Source of the DNA: Pyrocephalus nanus
Taxonomy: Eukaryota > Chordata > Aves > Passeriformes > Tyrannidae
Assembly: GCA_038380795.1 (NCBI GenBank)
Contig: CM076266.1
Location: forward strand, 36,655,425-36,719,424
Direction of reading: 5' to 3'
Length of the DNA stretch: 64,000 nt
Both the position numbers and the translations under genes were made by a program. Positions within the stretch are counted from its first letter, which is position 1. Each line of letters begins with the position of its first letter. The notes below the pieces were generated by a model. The model worked only from the letters and a program-made list of their open reading frames with translations. It was not told the DNA's origin and made no database searches. Positions 13,301 to 25,049 of the stretch are shown here, one piece after another.

Positions 13301-16300
13301 AACAGTCTCAAACACTAACATTTCCTAACAGATCCTATAATGCTGCTGATTTGCTCCATCTACTGGTTTAAAAGTGACAGTGTGTAAATACAGCAGATGG
13401 CCTGGAATGCACAAATGTACAAAGTACACACTCATATAAATTACCTTTGTCTGTTCTGAAATGGACAAAAGCAAAATAAACTTTCCAAAAAAATAAATAC
13501 CACTTTCTAGAGGAAAACAAAACAAAACCAAAAAGCTTAATCACTCAGAGGAATGAGTATGGTTTTGACAGTTTCTACCAGCTGAGCTACTGTGTTTTTC
13601 TGTGGGGAAGTTCTCACCTTGTTGCTTTTCATTTGGCATTTCTTTAATTTTATTCATGTTGAAATGAGATGGAAATGAGCAAATCACTTTGATAAATCGG
13701 TAAAATGGTTGTTTGCATTTATTCAGGTTGAAGCTGGTAGGCTGTACAACAAACTCTCTGTCCGCCCAAGCAGCCTGGAAGTTATTCCTGCTGTTATTGA
13801 AAAGGTATGAAAAAATACAAAATTGGCAACAGAACATCAGGTAACTGTCTCCTTCTGTTTAAGTTTTGAGGGTTTATTTTTGTGTAGTTGTTACTCGAAG
13901 CAGTTTTATCCTGCAGATATGAGGTGATGGTTGATTGTGTAAATTAACAACCAGGGAGATTTCTCCTAGGAACAATGCTACGGAATAGGTTAGAAATAGA
14001 TTCTGATCCAATCTGATGCTTACTGATCCCTGCAGTGTTTTTTCTTAGCCTCAGGCAGGAAAATTTTTATGAAATAAATGCTCTTAGGGAGAGGTGCAAT
14101 GACTACAAATGGAATACTATAAACTTCAGCTGTTACAGCATTCTCATGTGAAGGAGATTTGGAAGGGGAGGCAGTGGACATGGTTGTGTTTGGGTTTTGA
14201 GTTTGGCTATTGCTTTGTTGGTGTTTTTTTTGAGAATGAGAGAAAACACATCCTTATCTCAGTGCTTCAGAGAGGATTAGCAAAGTCTCGTGGTACTGCT
14301 GCAGCAGCAGCACTTCAGCCATGTCAGCCTAAATTCTGCATACCATGATACTGTTTCCAGAAGTGCAAATTCAGTGGAGCATCTACCTGCAATAGAAGAA
14401 CTGGAATCAAAACTAGTAGAAAATGGAGGCATTGGTTATCTTGGTTTTAGTCTGTGCTACTTTAAGTAGAATTCAACATGAATGTTTAATTTTTTATCTC
14501 CAAACAGAACAGCTAATAATGCAGTTGTCTATTTTAAATTAAACAAAGAATTTAGACTCTAATACTGTACATCTGCTAAAAGGCTCCAGCAGGTATATAA
14601 GGGAAAATGTAAATAGCTGTCAAAACTTTAATTGTTTGATGTAAATCACTCCATGGAAGCTGTGTTCATCAGCAGTACGAAACTGTGTACCTTCTCTGCC
14701 TACAGAAGAGTTTTCTTGCCTTTTTAAACTATTTTTAAAATCCTGTCAAGCAGTAATTAAAACTGTGATTGTCTGTTTCCTAGGCTGTAAGAACCAGCAT
14801 ATATGGTCGTCCAGGTTCCTGCTATATTGACATACCTGGGGACTTTGTGAATCTTCAGGTGAATAAGAGCTCTGTCAAGTGCGTAATGATTACATTCATT
14901 TTTCCAGTCACTGAATAAAAGAAAGAGTTATAAGTTGCTTTCATATTTTAATTTCCTAAAGCAAGAAAATGCAGCATCTAAATGTAACACTCCATTGTAA
15001 TGTGATGCAGATTACCAGAATGAATTAATATGGTAATATAATCATGTCACTCTGTAAATCTCTGGAACAAAACTACCTATAAGGTTAAAGAAACAAGGAA
15101 GAAAAACTTCAAAGCCTATTTTAAAAAAAAAAATACTACTCTAATAAATGCTGTAACATGGTGTGTAGCAACTGCAATTTTATGCTAAACAGTAGATTTG
15201 TCTTTCAACATTTCTTGTTTTGAATTTTTTAAAGAGGTTCTTTTGTTTTGCTTTTCTTCAGGTATGTGGAATGCTGCCTGCCACCTCCCATCAGCATGGC
15301 TGAACACTCTGCTGTATCCAAAGCAGCCTCTATCCTTGCTCTTTCCAAGCAGCCTCTGCTAATCATTGGCAAAGGTGCTTTGATGTAACTTCGAGCTGTA
15401 CACATCCCAAATCCGGGACAACAGTGACCAAGTGATTGCTTTTCATCAGAAGCGTTACCTTCTTTTCACCTCTGGTCAAACAAACAAACAAACCAGTAGA
15501 AAAACACAAACTTCTTTGGAATTTGATGTTAACATCTTCTCTGGTTTTAGAATATTTTTATTCTGTTTTATAGCTGTTGTCTTTTTCATCTAGTTTAAGG
15601 GAAAAGTCAATTGATAAAATAGAAATTTACGTAGAAAAAAAATGGATAACAGTTGTCTTTAAATCTAAAGCCAAGGGATTGCTTCCAAAATTCCAAACAA
15701 ATTCTGTTGGAATACAGAAATTATATTCTCTGTCTGATGCTCTGATAAATATATAGCAAAAATAAGAATAACCAAAGGTCATTTTTTGATTTGGTCTTAC
15801 TGAAACTGCCACCCTACCTGTGTGGGGATATAAAGCAACACAGCAGGTGTTGCTGTTATTGCTGTTTTACAGACTTTCCATTCTACTCCACCACTGTAAT
15901 TAATTCCTGAAGTAGAGGTGCCCCTTACGATAGAGGATAATTATTCTCTATGCTAGTTCTCTTGTTTTGTCCCTCCTTGTGGAATGTTAGCCAGTGCAGT
16001 GGTGCTGAAGATACAGGTCAGCTCAGAACAGAGTTGAAATAACCAGCTTGTTTAAACCAGATTGTTTTACTGCAGATGTGGCAACGCTCTGTGTCTGTGT
16101 TTAATTAGAGAGCGCAATGATTGAAATGAGATGGATCTTATAATGGATGAGGGAATGAAATTGAAAACAGAATCAGGAGATCAGGAGAGGTTATGGGTAT
16201 TTTTTCTCTGTGTCTGGCTTGGTACACATGAACAAAAGGGTGTTGTTTGAAAGTGAAAGGCAGAAATCAGTCCCTCAGAAATACACAGATCTGTGTTTTG

Positions 16301-19300
16301 TTGATGTGAACAACTGAGAATCTACTCAACAAATGTATCTGGATTTTGTGCCATATATTGTTGTTAGCAGAATTTTCGAAATACATACAAAAGTCTATTC
16401 TTCAGCATTTAAGACTCACAGACTTAAGTTATTGCACTTAGGACCAGTCAATTATTCTAGGCTGCCTGGACAGGCTTAATTCAGCATCTGTGTACTGGAG
16501 GTAGCATCACATTGAAGGTGTGCACAAACACAAACCTTTACAAGGTCTTCTTTTGGCTGCTCTCTTCTCATTAGAGGCTTGTAGAAGGCCTCTTTGGTCA
16601 GATTTCTGTGGAGGGTGGTACAACAGCGTGCAGGGGGCAAGTGAGAAGTGACATGACACGACACAAAGGCCATTGCGTGTTGCTGCTGGAGAAGCCTCTG
16701 CCCCATAATACCAAACTTTACCCCCTAAAAATTGTCATTCTAGATAAACAAAACAGGTAAATAGTTCAGCCGAAGTCTTAAAAAAAAAAAAAAAAAAAAG
16801 AAGAAAACAAACAAAAAACTCTTTTGTCAAAAATATGTGACATTTTAAACCCCAATCTGTGTAGGTTTGAATGTTAGGTTTTGAGTTCTTCAGAAGGAAA
16901 AATGACAGGCAGCTTTCATAATGGGAAACAGTACTCTTTCTGCCAATAATGTTGTCAGGTTAGTTGAAGTTCAATAGAATGCAGTTGGTTTCTGTACTAT
17001 TAAGCGGTCTCTTTTCATTTCATTCAGGTGCTGCTTATTCACATGCTGAAAACAACATCAGAAAGTTGGTGGACCTTTGTGGACTGCCTTTTTTGCCCAC
17101 GCCAATGGCAAAAGGAGTAGTTCCTGATAACCATCCAAATTGTGTAGCTGCAGCAAGATCCACGTAAATATAAAGCAAGGCTTCTCATGCTAACATCTGA
17201 GGAACAGCTAGGGATTTTGGTGGTCTACAGGTGGCAGGGAAGACAAAATGCATACAGCAAAAAAATTTTCAAGCATGTTTTGCACCTCCTCGTGGAGCAC
17301 TGAAGATCTTGCTTGGAAAGGGGCAACATATTTAGGTGGATCACTTTAGAATGCTGACCAGGAAGATGCTTTATCTGAGAGCTAATGTTCTGTAACTCTG
17401 AAAGCTATGGCAAGTAGATGTATCAATGTAGCTAGTATGTGTTTCATAACATAAAATGGAACTGGCAAACATTTTATTTTAAACAGGCACTAGACAAACA
17501 ACTGGGTCTTTATTTTAACACTGTAAACAGAAGCTCGAGATGCACAAGTTGGAGCTGGAGTTTGGCCATCTGCTGTCTCTGTAGGGTATTTGCAAATACA
17601 CTATCAGTAAATTGCACTTTATTTATACAGAAAAATAAGGTATTTCAAACTACACTGAATGACTATGTTTAAAGTAGTTTGTAAGAGCTCTTTTGGGCTT
17701 TTGGCAAAATTAATGTGAATGGACTCTAAGAGCCCTAGTGTGTATGAATATGCGCAGTCAGCTTGCAGCTGAGATTAAAATATTGTCCATTGCTGAGCAT
17801 CTTAGCTTTATCACTGTTAAATGTGCAGTTAAAAAAAATGGAGAATAAAAAAATATAGGAAATGTTGTCTGCCCATCTGAAAGGTAAATAACCAGGTGAC
17901 TAAACTGAGAGGTCCACAAATCTTAATTTTGGTACCCACTGTTGCCAGTGTCACAATAGTGAGTGTTTTGCTTTAACCTCAGCATCGTTATAACATCTTG
18001 TTAATCTCCTAATGCAGTGATTCCTTTCCTAAACACAGTGTATTAGGAAAGTACTAATTAATTTTCCTCTTAAATTCCTAAGCTCAAGAATGGCTTGGTG
18101 ATTGACTTGATAAAAGGATACGGGGTTTTGGGGCTAAGCAAGCATCTTAGAGGAAGGAAGGATTTCATATATATATACTGGGGTTTGCTGTGGTGATTAG
18201 GATTGCTTCTACTTTTGCAAAGACTATTAAGTGTAATAATAATTCCTTCTTTTCTAATTCTTTAATTTCCCTTTATTAGGGCATTACAACATGCTGATGT
18301 AATCATCTTGCTTGGTGCAAGGTTGAATTGGATTTTGCATTTTGGTCTTCCACCAAGGTTTCGACAGGATGTAAAGGTTATTCAGGTAAGCAGGAAAATT
18401 ATTTTCACTTAAAGCAAGTCTTCTGTGTTCTAGCCTTGCCTAGAACAATTATTGCAAACTATTTTGGTAGTGTATTTCATGTGGCAAATACTGCCCTACA
18501 GATAGTGCATATATTTAATTGTAATTCTCCAGAAATACTTATGATTTCTTTAATCATTTTTGTTTCTTCCTAGTTTTTTTTTAAGAGTGGTTACAGCATT
18601 ACTCCTGCTGTCAAGAACTTGGTGCTGCTGTAATGAGGAGGGCAGACACTTCTACGTAGTTGACTAATACAGGATTAGACTCACCATATTTTCGTGGTCT
18701 TTGGAGCACTGGAATTTCCATGGTTGAAAGCAAACTGTCTTTGAAATTGTGAAATCTTTCATACCCTTTGATGCTCTCTTAGCTGAAGTTTTTTTGAAAT
18801 AAAATTGCTTTCAGATCCCAAGTCAGTCATAGTATAAGAAATCAGTTACTCTGAAATGTTAATAAGAAAAGAGGCAGAAAGGCTATTTAACTAATTAATA
18901 TATTTGACAATCTGCCAGCTCTTAGAAAGACAGGTCTTTAAATTGTTTATGTCCTTAAAATCTCCCTAAGAGTCTGTGACAAAATAGGAGTGTGCTGGCT
19001 GGCCTGCTTACACTGATCTGGAACATGATCTCATGTCCAGACTTTGCATCTTTTCTAGAGCAATAGCATAAATTTTTAAGCTAAATTTTTACAAAAATAC
19101 ATCTTAGTTTTACAAATATTATTTTTACTAATTTTTCTAAAGAATGTAAAGAAAATATTTTTTTCACTGTCCGAGATTAGTATTAAAGTCCTGTCAGTTC
19201 ATAGTCTGTGTGACCTGGTCATAAGTTAACTGTGTGTGTAACCTCAGAGGTTTCATGCATCACTGATAAAGCAAGTGGAGAAGTTGCTTCAGTAGTTGCA

Positions 19301-22300
19301 ACTTACTTTTCAGTTTCTTCATGCTAGCTAATTTTTTACTGTCAAATAGCATTCACAGAATTTTCTTAGAAGGAAAATTACTGCTTTGTTTAGACTTTAA
19401 GGGTATACCTAAGCCTAGATTTTTAGTTATCATATAATTATTGCTAAAATCACCACCTTCTTCTCCTTAATGCGCTAATAAAGTTCTGTAGTGTCTGCAA
19501 GAGCTTGAAAGATCCAAGCAGTCAATTTTAAGGATATGTATGAACTTTTATTAAAATAGGCGTTTGCTTTGAATAAAGGATTTCCTGATGTAATTTAAAG
19601 GAGAGGCAGCCAAAACAAGGTACGAGGACAACATTAGACATGTATTTATGTTAGACAGTGTTTCTCACTTGAACTGAAAAATAAACAAATCTCTTTAATG
19701 TCCTTGAGTTAATGGTGGTCTTTCTTTTTGAAATATAGATCGATATTTGTGCAGAAGAGCTGGGGAATAATGTAAGGCCTGCTGCAATTTTATTAGGTGA
19801 CATAAACGCCGTGACTAAGCAGGTAACGTAATGTCCTGTGTCCTCCTGTTTTGACTTTAATTTCCTCTGATTCATATAAAGTAAATTGCCACTTAAAAGA
19901 AAAAAAAACCAGCTGTTCAAGGAAAACCATTTTTCAGGCAGTAACTGGATGCTGTGCATCCAGTCTATTCTCAAATTATATGTTAAATATTCTGATTAGT
20001 ATTACAGTGATTGTGCTGGGATCTTTCTTGGTAACATTATTCTTGATGCTTGTTTTTTAAATATGTTGGAAGACATCTCTATAATATTTCAATATTGTTC
20101 CAGCTCTTAGAAGAATTCAGCAAAAGATCATACAAATATCCTTCTAATTCAGAGTGGTGGAAGAGGCTAAGAGTGAAAATGAAGAACAATGAGGAAAGAT
20201 CAAAGGTAGTGTTATATTAAAGAAATGAGAAGGTTTCTCACTTTACCAGGTACTGATACATTGTCAGTTTTGTCACTTGTCTATATCCAATCTCCTCAAT
20301 TACTTCTCAGTCATGTCACCCAGACTTCGAAAATTTATACCATTCTGGTACAGGCTTACTCTTCTCAGGCTTGTGAACTGTAAGTTAAGTATTACAGGTT
20401 AAAGTATTCTATTATTTTGGATAAATTCAAACCATGTGGAGGTCATTGAACTTTGGGATTGGGTTCTTAAAGTCAGTAGTGGAAGACCACAGCGGGAGCT
20501 GCTCTGATAAATAGATTGCGTTACCAGGATAGATACAGAAGGAGCAACCTTGATGTAGTGCATGGGAAACCAAATGTTTCATCCTTACCTAGCAGAGGGC
20601 ATTCTTATTTCCATTGTTATTATTTAGGTGTCTCAGTTCTGCACTTTGTTATAAATTCTATCCATAAGAGTTACTGATATCTCTTATTTTTCAGGAATTA
20701 GCATTACAGAAATCCCTGCCTATGAATTATTATACAGTCTTTCATCACATCAGAGAACTGATACCCAAAGACTGCATTTTAGTAAGTGAGGGAGCAAACA
20801 CCATGGACATTGGACGGACTATGCTTCCAAATTACTATCCCCGTCAAAGGTGTGGTATCTTTTGTGTTGTGCTGACTCAACAGGCTAGAGCTATGTATAA
20901 ATGTTTTCATTTAGCTGAGAAGCATGATAGTCCAGAATTTTTGTAATTCTTTTTAAAGGGTCTAAATAAAAAAACAGAAGTTTAGCATGTTGGGAAAGGG
21001 GTTAAGGAAAGTTTTCGACCTATATACTCACGTTCTGTCGAAGATTTTAACATTTCTCTGCATGCTCTGCAACAGAATGGTGTTGGTTGCTCAGTCTCTT
21101 GTGGAAGGTGAGTGAGCAGCATCATACTGAATTCCCTGACCTAGATGTTTATTTCTGTGCTCAGAGTCTGTGATAAATTTTGATTAAAAATGAAAACGAT
21201 CATTGGAATTCTTATGTTGGAAAGAATTCATATGAAGAATTTTTCTTTGAAACACTTCAAATTAGGGAAAATAGGGATTATATATTGGACATGCTTTTAT
21301 GTAAACCTCCGTGACAAAAAAAAGTAGGTACTCATATTTGGAAGTGTCACTTTAATCATTATGTGTAGTCTCGTTTTAACATTAGTGGGAGTTAGATGCT
21401 GGTTTTTGAATGGGGGAAAAAGTGAGTTTTTTCTGGTAATGTGAAATTTCTCAACTTCGAAGCTTATGCCTGCTTGTGAAAGTAGCACTAAACTCCAAAA
21501 CAAACCTAAAAACCAAAGTGCTTTGTTAACAAAAGACAACCAACAGCCAAAGCAAACCCCACCCACATACTTCCAGTAGCAGTGGGGGAAGAGTCCGCAT
21601 CTTTTTCCCCCTTATTTAAAGTAAGGACACAGTAATGTTAATGGTTGTCTTTTCAGACTGCATTGCGCGTATCTGAAAGCAAATTTGAGAAGTTAACCCT
21701 AGAATAATCTAGTTCTTTATGTACTTTTGTATCCATTATGTGCTTCTGATTGAAATGATCTAACTTAATTATAGCTTTCAATTTGATTTCAAACTGGTTG
21801 AACAGAAGAGTAAAATTTGAACAGCAGTATTTAATCAATGGCTTTCAGACTTGTAGGTATATTTTCAAGGAATTAAATATAGAAATATTTCATGTTGTCT
21901 GTCTGTCTCTACAGTAATTGAATGTTTTTGAAATATTGTTGCTATGCAAGCTAAAAGCATATGAGAATAGGGGTTTATTGTAGTACAACTAGTGTACAAG
22001 AGTTCTTAATTTTAATTAGAGTTCCATTATGTTTATATCACTTTAAACATTTGCTGTCTTATCAAATGATTGGCTGACTATAATAATCTGTACATCTGAT
22101 ATTTCTATATACCAGTTATTTATGAAACAATATTTGAATAGTGTATGGCAAAGTATTAAAAGTAAAGGTAATTCACCATGGATTAATTGAAGAGACTGAG
22201 TGGAAATAAAGGGATAGTAATTCTGTATTCTCCCCTTTAGGCTTGATGCAGGTACTTTTGGAACAATGGGAGTGGGGCTGGGCTTTGCTATAGCAGCTGC

Positions 22301-23605
22301 AATGGTAGCCAAAGACCGAGCACCTGGAAAGAGAGTCATCTGCATAGAAGGAGATAGTGCTTTTGGATTTTCTGGCATGGAGGTGGAGACTATTTGCAGG
22401 TAAGTGGGTTTTTTTTGCTCAAGAAGACGCTCTTCATGTCTTGCCAGGATCACTTTAAGTCAAGGCCAAGGTTGCTGCTTTTAGGTGGGGTGCCCATAAA
22501 GCACATGAAAAAAAAGCCAAAAAAATATAAACGGTCATTTTTTATGTTGTTATGACATAGTGCTCTACTGGTGAGGATTAGATCATGTTTCAGGTGAAAG
22601 TGATTTTTTTTTATTTATTTTCCTTTTAAAGAGAATTAACACTTCTAACATCTTACAGATAGGGGCAAATATATCAGAATTCTTGCAAATGTGTCTTTTT
22701 GTAGGTACAACTTGCCGATCCTGATTATCGTAGTAAACAACAATGGGATTTACACTGGTTTGGATGCAAATTCCTGGAAGGAGATGTTAAAGTTGGGCAA
22801 TCCTGCTACATGGTAAGCATCTTCAAAGTATGTCCTGTGAATTACAGAAGAAGTGACCAAAATGGTCATTCTCTTTATTTTTAATGCTTTGTAATCCAGA
22901 TTGAAATTACTTTTATAAAGCAAATTTAGTCCTGGGCTAAATTCATAAAAGTAAGAACCAGTTACCAAAAGCAAGCAGCCAACCAAATTCCAGACTGTTG
23001 TTTGCAGCACAGAGCAGTAAAGAGATGATTCTCTATTAGTTGTCTCAGGTTCCTGCAGCAGTTCAGGCCACACAGTAGAGAGCTGGTAGTGGACTAACCT
23101 TCAAAATCATGATAATCTCCATAATTACCAAGAATTCTGAGTTTACACTGAAGTTCTGCTTCTGGAGCTGAGATCTCTGTACAAAGAGAACTTGGCTAAA
23201 GCTTTGGAATGTCTCCAGAAGATGAGAGTGAGCATGGTACCCTATTAACATAGCTTAAGTGATATAGGAAGCATAGGTCTTCCAGCTCAGAAGAATTCAA
23301 CAGGCCAGTACAACCATCTTGCACTTTAAAATTGGTGCTGAAGTAATTAAATTGGTCTGTTGGCAATTCCTTGCCATTAATCAGGTTTTCCGTTGTGTTA
23401 CAGTGTACCTCCTGTTTCCCTCCTGCCAAATTCACACTATGAGGAAATTATGTCTACCTTTGGAGGTAAAGGATACTTTGTTCAAACACCAGAAGAACTG
23501 CAGAATGCTCTGAAAGCAAGCTTGACTGACAAGGAAACACCTTCTCTTATAAATGTAATGATTGATCCACAATCCGAGAGAAAGAAACAGGTATCCATAT
23601 GTTTT

Positions 23606-23639
<34 letters not shown>

Positions 23640-24056
23640 TAAGCTTCATGTTGGTGAGCTTTTGAAAACCTCAGGAAGTATCACTTAAACCACAGAGAAG
23701 GCAGAGATAGTTACAAGGAAGAAATACTGCGTTTAGATTTGGGAGAAGGGAGAATGGGTCCTTTTACACTGGGCCATCTGCTTTCCTTGTTACTTGCTTG
23801 TTTGGGTTTTTTTCCCCCCACTGGCTGTTTTTAATGCATAGTGTTCTTCATGACTGTTTCCAGAATTTAAGGTTATTCCTTTACATTCTTGACAAAATGA
23901 GATAAAACATTTTTAAGCAGTCTTTATATCCTGTGCATTCCATCTGATAGTTAACTGTTCCTCTTACTCTTTGCCCATTCCATTATAGTTTTTATTCTGT
24001 GTTGGTTTGTTTTTTTCTTCCAGGAATTTCCCTGGCTGACTCGTTCTAACCTGTAG
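1317..24056 (+). CDS. HACL1: 2-hydroxyacyl-CoA lyase 1, complete coding region in 17 exons
   Basis: Known role: a peroxisomal, thiamine-diphosphate (ThDP) and Mg-dependent lyase that cleaves 2-hydroxyacyl-CoAs (from phytanic acid and long 2-hydroxy acids) to formyl-CoA and an aldehyde one carbon shorter, a step of alpha-oxidation. Coding exons: 1317-1373, 2341-2445, 8196-8236, 9507-9587, 13160-13232, 13727-13804, 14784-14878, 15262-15374, 17028-17163, 18280-18385, 19739-19822, 20104-20205, 20695-20849, 22241-22399, 22705-22812, 23404-23590, 24024-24056. They total 1713 nt, or 570 codons plus TAG, with every junction in frame; human HACL1 is slightly longer at the N terminus. Visible family features: GIPVTE near residues 29-34, whose Glu34 is the expected ThDP-activating Glu; the C-terminal ThDP motif starting GDS at 446-448 and ending NNN at 473-475; and the C-terminal tripeptide SNL, a PTS1-type peroxisomal signal. 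The start has a good Kozak context (G at -3, G at +4). Identification is very secure; exact exon edges are by eye. Confidence 0.97.
2341..2445 (+). CDS. HACL1: HACL1 coding exon 2 (residues 20-54)
   Basis: Acceptor TTTATAG, donor GCT|GTAAGT, phase 0 at both ends. Encodes the start of the N-terminal ThDP (PYR) domain, including [18 protein letters not shown] with the presumed catalytic Glu34. Confidence 0.97.
2900..3676 (-). mobile_element. CR1 LINE fragment, 5'-truncated, with open ORF2 end
   Basis: Read on the minus strand, this is the 3' part of a CR1 retrotransposon. It carries an uninterrupted 231-codon frame (2981-3676) with CR1 ORF2 hallmarks in order: [75 protein letters not shown] and [19 protein letters not shown]. 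The 3' end near 2900 carries the CR1-like repeat (CAGAATCACAGAATCA on the plus strand). The upstream ORF2 and ORF1 are absent, so it is a dead-on-arrival copy and not a host gene. Confidence 0.95.
5108..5266 (+). mobile_element. CR1 LINE 3' end fragment
   Basis: CR1 3' terminal sequence in plus sense: GAGTCACCATCGCTGGAGGT, then GAGGTTGGACTCGATGATC, ending ATGATTCTGTGATCCTGTG. Confidence 0.9.
8196..8236 (+). CDS. HACL1: HACL1 coding exon 3 (residues 55-68)
   Basis: A 41-nt exon: acceptor CAACAG, donor GGCAG|GTACAT. Encodes [13 protein letters not shown] plus two bases of Arg68. It follows a 5.75-kb intron. Confidence 0.95.
9507..9587 (+). CDS. HACL1: HACL1 coding exon 4 (residues 68-95)
   Basis: Acceptor ATCTAG after a long pyrimidine tract, donor GCTG|GTAATT. 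Encodes [18 protein letters not shown] and onward to split Trp95; the SGPG stretch is typical of ThDP enzymes. Confidence 0.96.
9588..13159. other. HACL1 intron 4
   Basis: A 3.6-kb AT-rich intron with short A and T runs, for example near 10264-10279. No further genes or clear mobile elements are seen. Confidence 0.7.
13160..13232 (+). CDS. HACL1: HACL1 coding exon 5 (residues 95-119)
   Basis: Acceptor TTCTAG, donor CACAG|GTACAC. Encodes [19 protein letters not shown] and EFPQ, close to the mammalian sequence. Confidence 0.97.
13727..13804 (+). CDS. HACL1: HACL1 coding exon 6 (residues 120-145)
   Basis: Acceptor ATTCAG, donor AAAG|GTATGA, phase 0 at both ends. Encodes [16 protein letters not shown] and onward to VIEK. 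Confidence 0.97.
14784..14878 (+). CDS. HACL1: HACL1 coding exon 7 (residues 146-177)
   Basis: Acceptor TCCTAG. Encodes [20 protein letters not shown] and onward through VNKSSV plus AA of Lys177. The donor GTCAA|GTGCGT keeps the frame with exon 8; a second GT lies 20 nt upstream (CTTCAG|GTGAAT) and would break the frame. Confidence 0.93.
15262..15374 (+). CDS. HACL1: HACL1 coding exon 8 (residues 177-215)
   Basis: Acceptor CTTCAG. Encodes [16 protein letters not shown] and onward to LLIIGK plus one base of Gly215. The donor AAAG|GTGCTT fits the consensus poorly but is the only nearby choice that restores the conserved GKGAAY across the junction. Confidence 0.92.
17028..17163 (+). CDS. HACL1: HACL1 coding exon 9 (residues 215-260)
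   Basis: Acceptor CATTCAG, donor TCCAC|GTAAAT. Encodes [18 protein letters not shown] and [17 protein letters not shown] in the central domain, ending in split Thr260. Confidence 0.96.
18280..18385 (+). CDS. HACL1: HACL1 coding exon 10 (residues 260-295)
   Basis: Acceptor TATTAG, donor ATTCAG|GTAAGC. Encodes [20 protein letters not shown] then [10 protein letters not shown], part of the central domain. Confidence 0.97.
19739..19822 (+). CDS. HACL1: HACL1 coding exon 11 (residues 296-323)
   Basis: Acceptor AATATAG, donor AAGCAG|GTAACG, phase 0. Encodes [20 protein letters not shown] and DINAVTKQ. Confidence 0.97.
20104..20205 (+). CDS. HACL1: HACL1 coding exon 12 (residues 324-357)
   Basis: Acceptor TTCCAG, donor TCAAAG|GTAGTG, phase 0. 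Encodes the variable linker [19 protein letters not shown] and a Lys/Arg-rich stretch. Confidence 0.95.
20695..20849 (+). CDS. HACL1: HACL1 coding exon 13 (residues 358-409)
   Basis: Acceptor TTTTCAG, donor CAAAG|GTGTGG. Encodes [18 protein letters not shown] and [12 protein letters not shown], the start of the C-terminal ThDP-binding domain. Confidence 0.97.
22241..22399 (+). CDS. HACL1: HACL1 coding exon 14 (residues 409-462)
   Basis: Acceptor CCTTTAG, donor TGCAG|GTAAGT. Encodes [20 protein letters not shown] and [18 protein letters not shown]. Gly446-Asp447 begin the ThDP/Mg-binding motif. Confidence 0.97.
22705..22812 (+). CDS. HACL1: HACL1 coding exon 15 (residues 462-498)
   Basis: Acceptor TTGTAG, donor ACATG|GTAAGC. 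Encodes [18 protein letters not shown] and onward; Asn473-475 complete the ThDP motif begun in exon 14. Confidence 0.97.
23404..23590 (+). CDS. HACL1: HACL1 coding exon 16 (residues 498-560)
   Basis: Acceptor GTTACAG, donor AAACAG|GTATCC. Encodes [19 protein letters not shown], then [13 protein letters not shown] and [12 protein letters not shown] tract starts about 20 nt after the donor. Confidence 0.97.
23608..23638. repeat. Poly(T) tract in HACL1 intron 16
   Basis: About 30 consecutive T soon after the exon 16 donor. It has no adjacent retroposon body, so it is probably a simple repeat. Confidence 0.9.
24024..24056 (+). CDS. HACL1: HACL1 coding exon 17 with stop (residues 561-570)
   Basis: Acceptor CTTCCAG. 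Encodes [10 protein letters not shown] then TAG. Ser-Asn-Leu at the end is a PTS1-type tripeptide; the mammalian protein ends SNM. Confidence 0.96.
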   Translation, partial: EFPWLTRSNL

Positions 24057-25043
24057 TAGAAGAGGAAGATGATGGTGGTGCAGGGCAGTACATTAAACAA
24101 AACTGAATTGGTTTCTGGAAGTGGAACTGATACAACTGTATTTTACATAGGCATTGGAACAAAGTGGGATTTAGAACTGCTATTAGAGGAATCTTTAAAT
24201 GCTAAAATGAGCTAATTGTATAATGAGAAAGACACATATGAATGTATAACAGGCCTTCTAGCAGATTGTGCAGAAACACTGATGATAAAATTACAGTTTT
24301 TCTTTTACTCAGAGTAATTCCCATAATTTGTGAATTAAAATCTTGGATGTTCTGGATGAACAGAATAAGCTGAGGGTTTTATGCTGACACTGAAACATGG
24401 AAGTCTTTGACAGTCTGCAACTATAGTAGTTTCATTCTTAATCAACCACCAATGTGATACTTGTTAGAGACTTTGTCCTCTAAGGACCAAAAAAAAAACA
24501 TCTTCTTATGCAAAAGTCTTGCTTGCTCTCATTATGTGTCGAAGCCCATTGCATTGATAGTAACTTCCTAATTTTACAGATTCTTTTTCAGCTTCTACTA
24601 AATGTAGAAGTAGTGTATTAAAAATCCAGACTTACTCAAGGGCTAAACTTCTGTCTACTGAATTTGGTTTTGTTAACTGGGACTTACGGTGCTTGTTGCA
24701 AAGTAAAATCTTAGATCTTTTTTTGAAGCTTTGCTCTTAACACAAACACTATTATCCCTGTAGGTTGAAAATGTGGCTGTATTTATTATATATTATACAT
24801 GTTATGAGATTTTCAGGATTAATAGTTTATAAATCTTTAGAAGTATTTAAAAAAACCCCACTACTACCACCTTCAAAACAACAACAACAAAACAAAAAAA
24901 GCACCAAAAAAGTCCCAAAACAAAATTTTAAAAAATTCTTCACCAGAGCAACAACAACAAAAAAGTGTTAGACTGAACCATAATGTTCATTTTGGCTGGC
25001 ATCACAAAGCAACCACCAGTGGTCATGCTACAACTAACTGTGC

Positions 25044-25049
25044 AATAAA
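25044..25049 (+). terminator. Candidate HACL1 proximal poly(A) signal
   Basis: AATAAA about 1 kb after the stop codon; the cleavage site cannot be placed from sequence alone. Confidence 0.45.

Noticed and set aside
22043..22453. 136-codon minus-strand frame
   Set aside because: Antisense shadow of HACL1 exon 14; the plus-strand exon is fully supported by ThDP motifs and splice sites.
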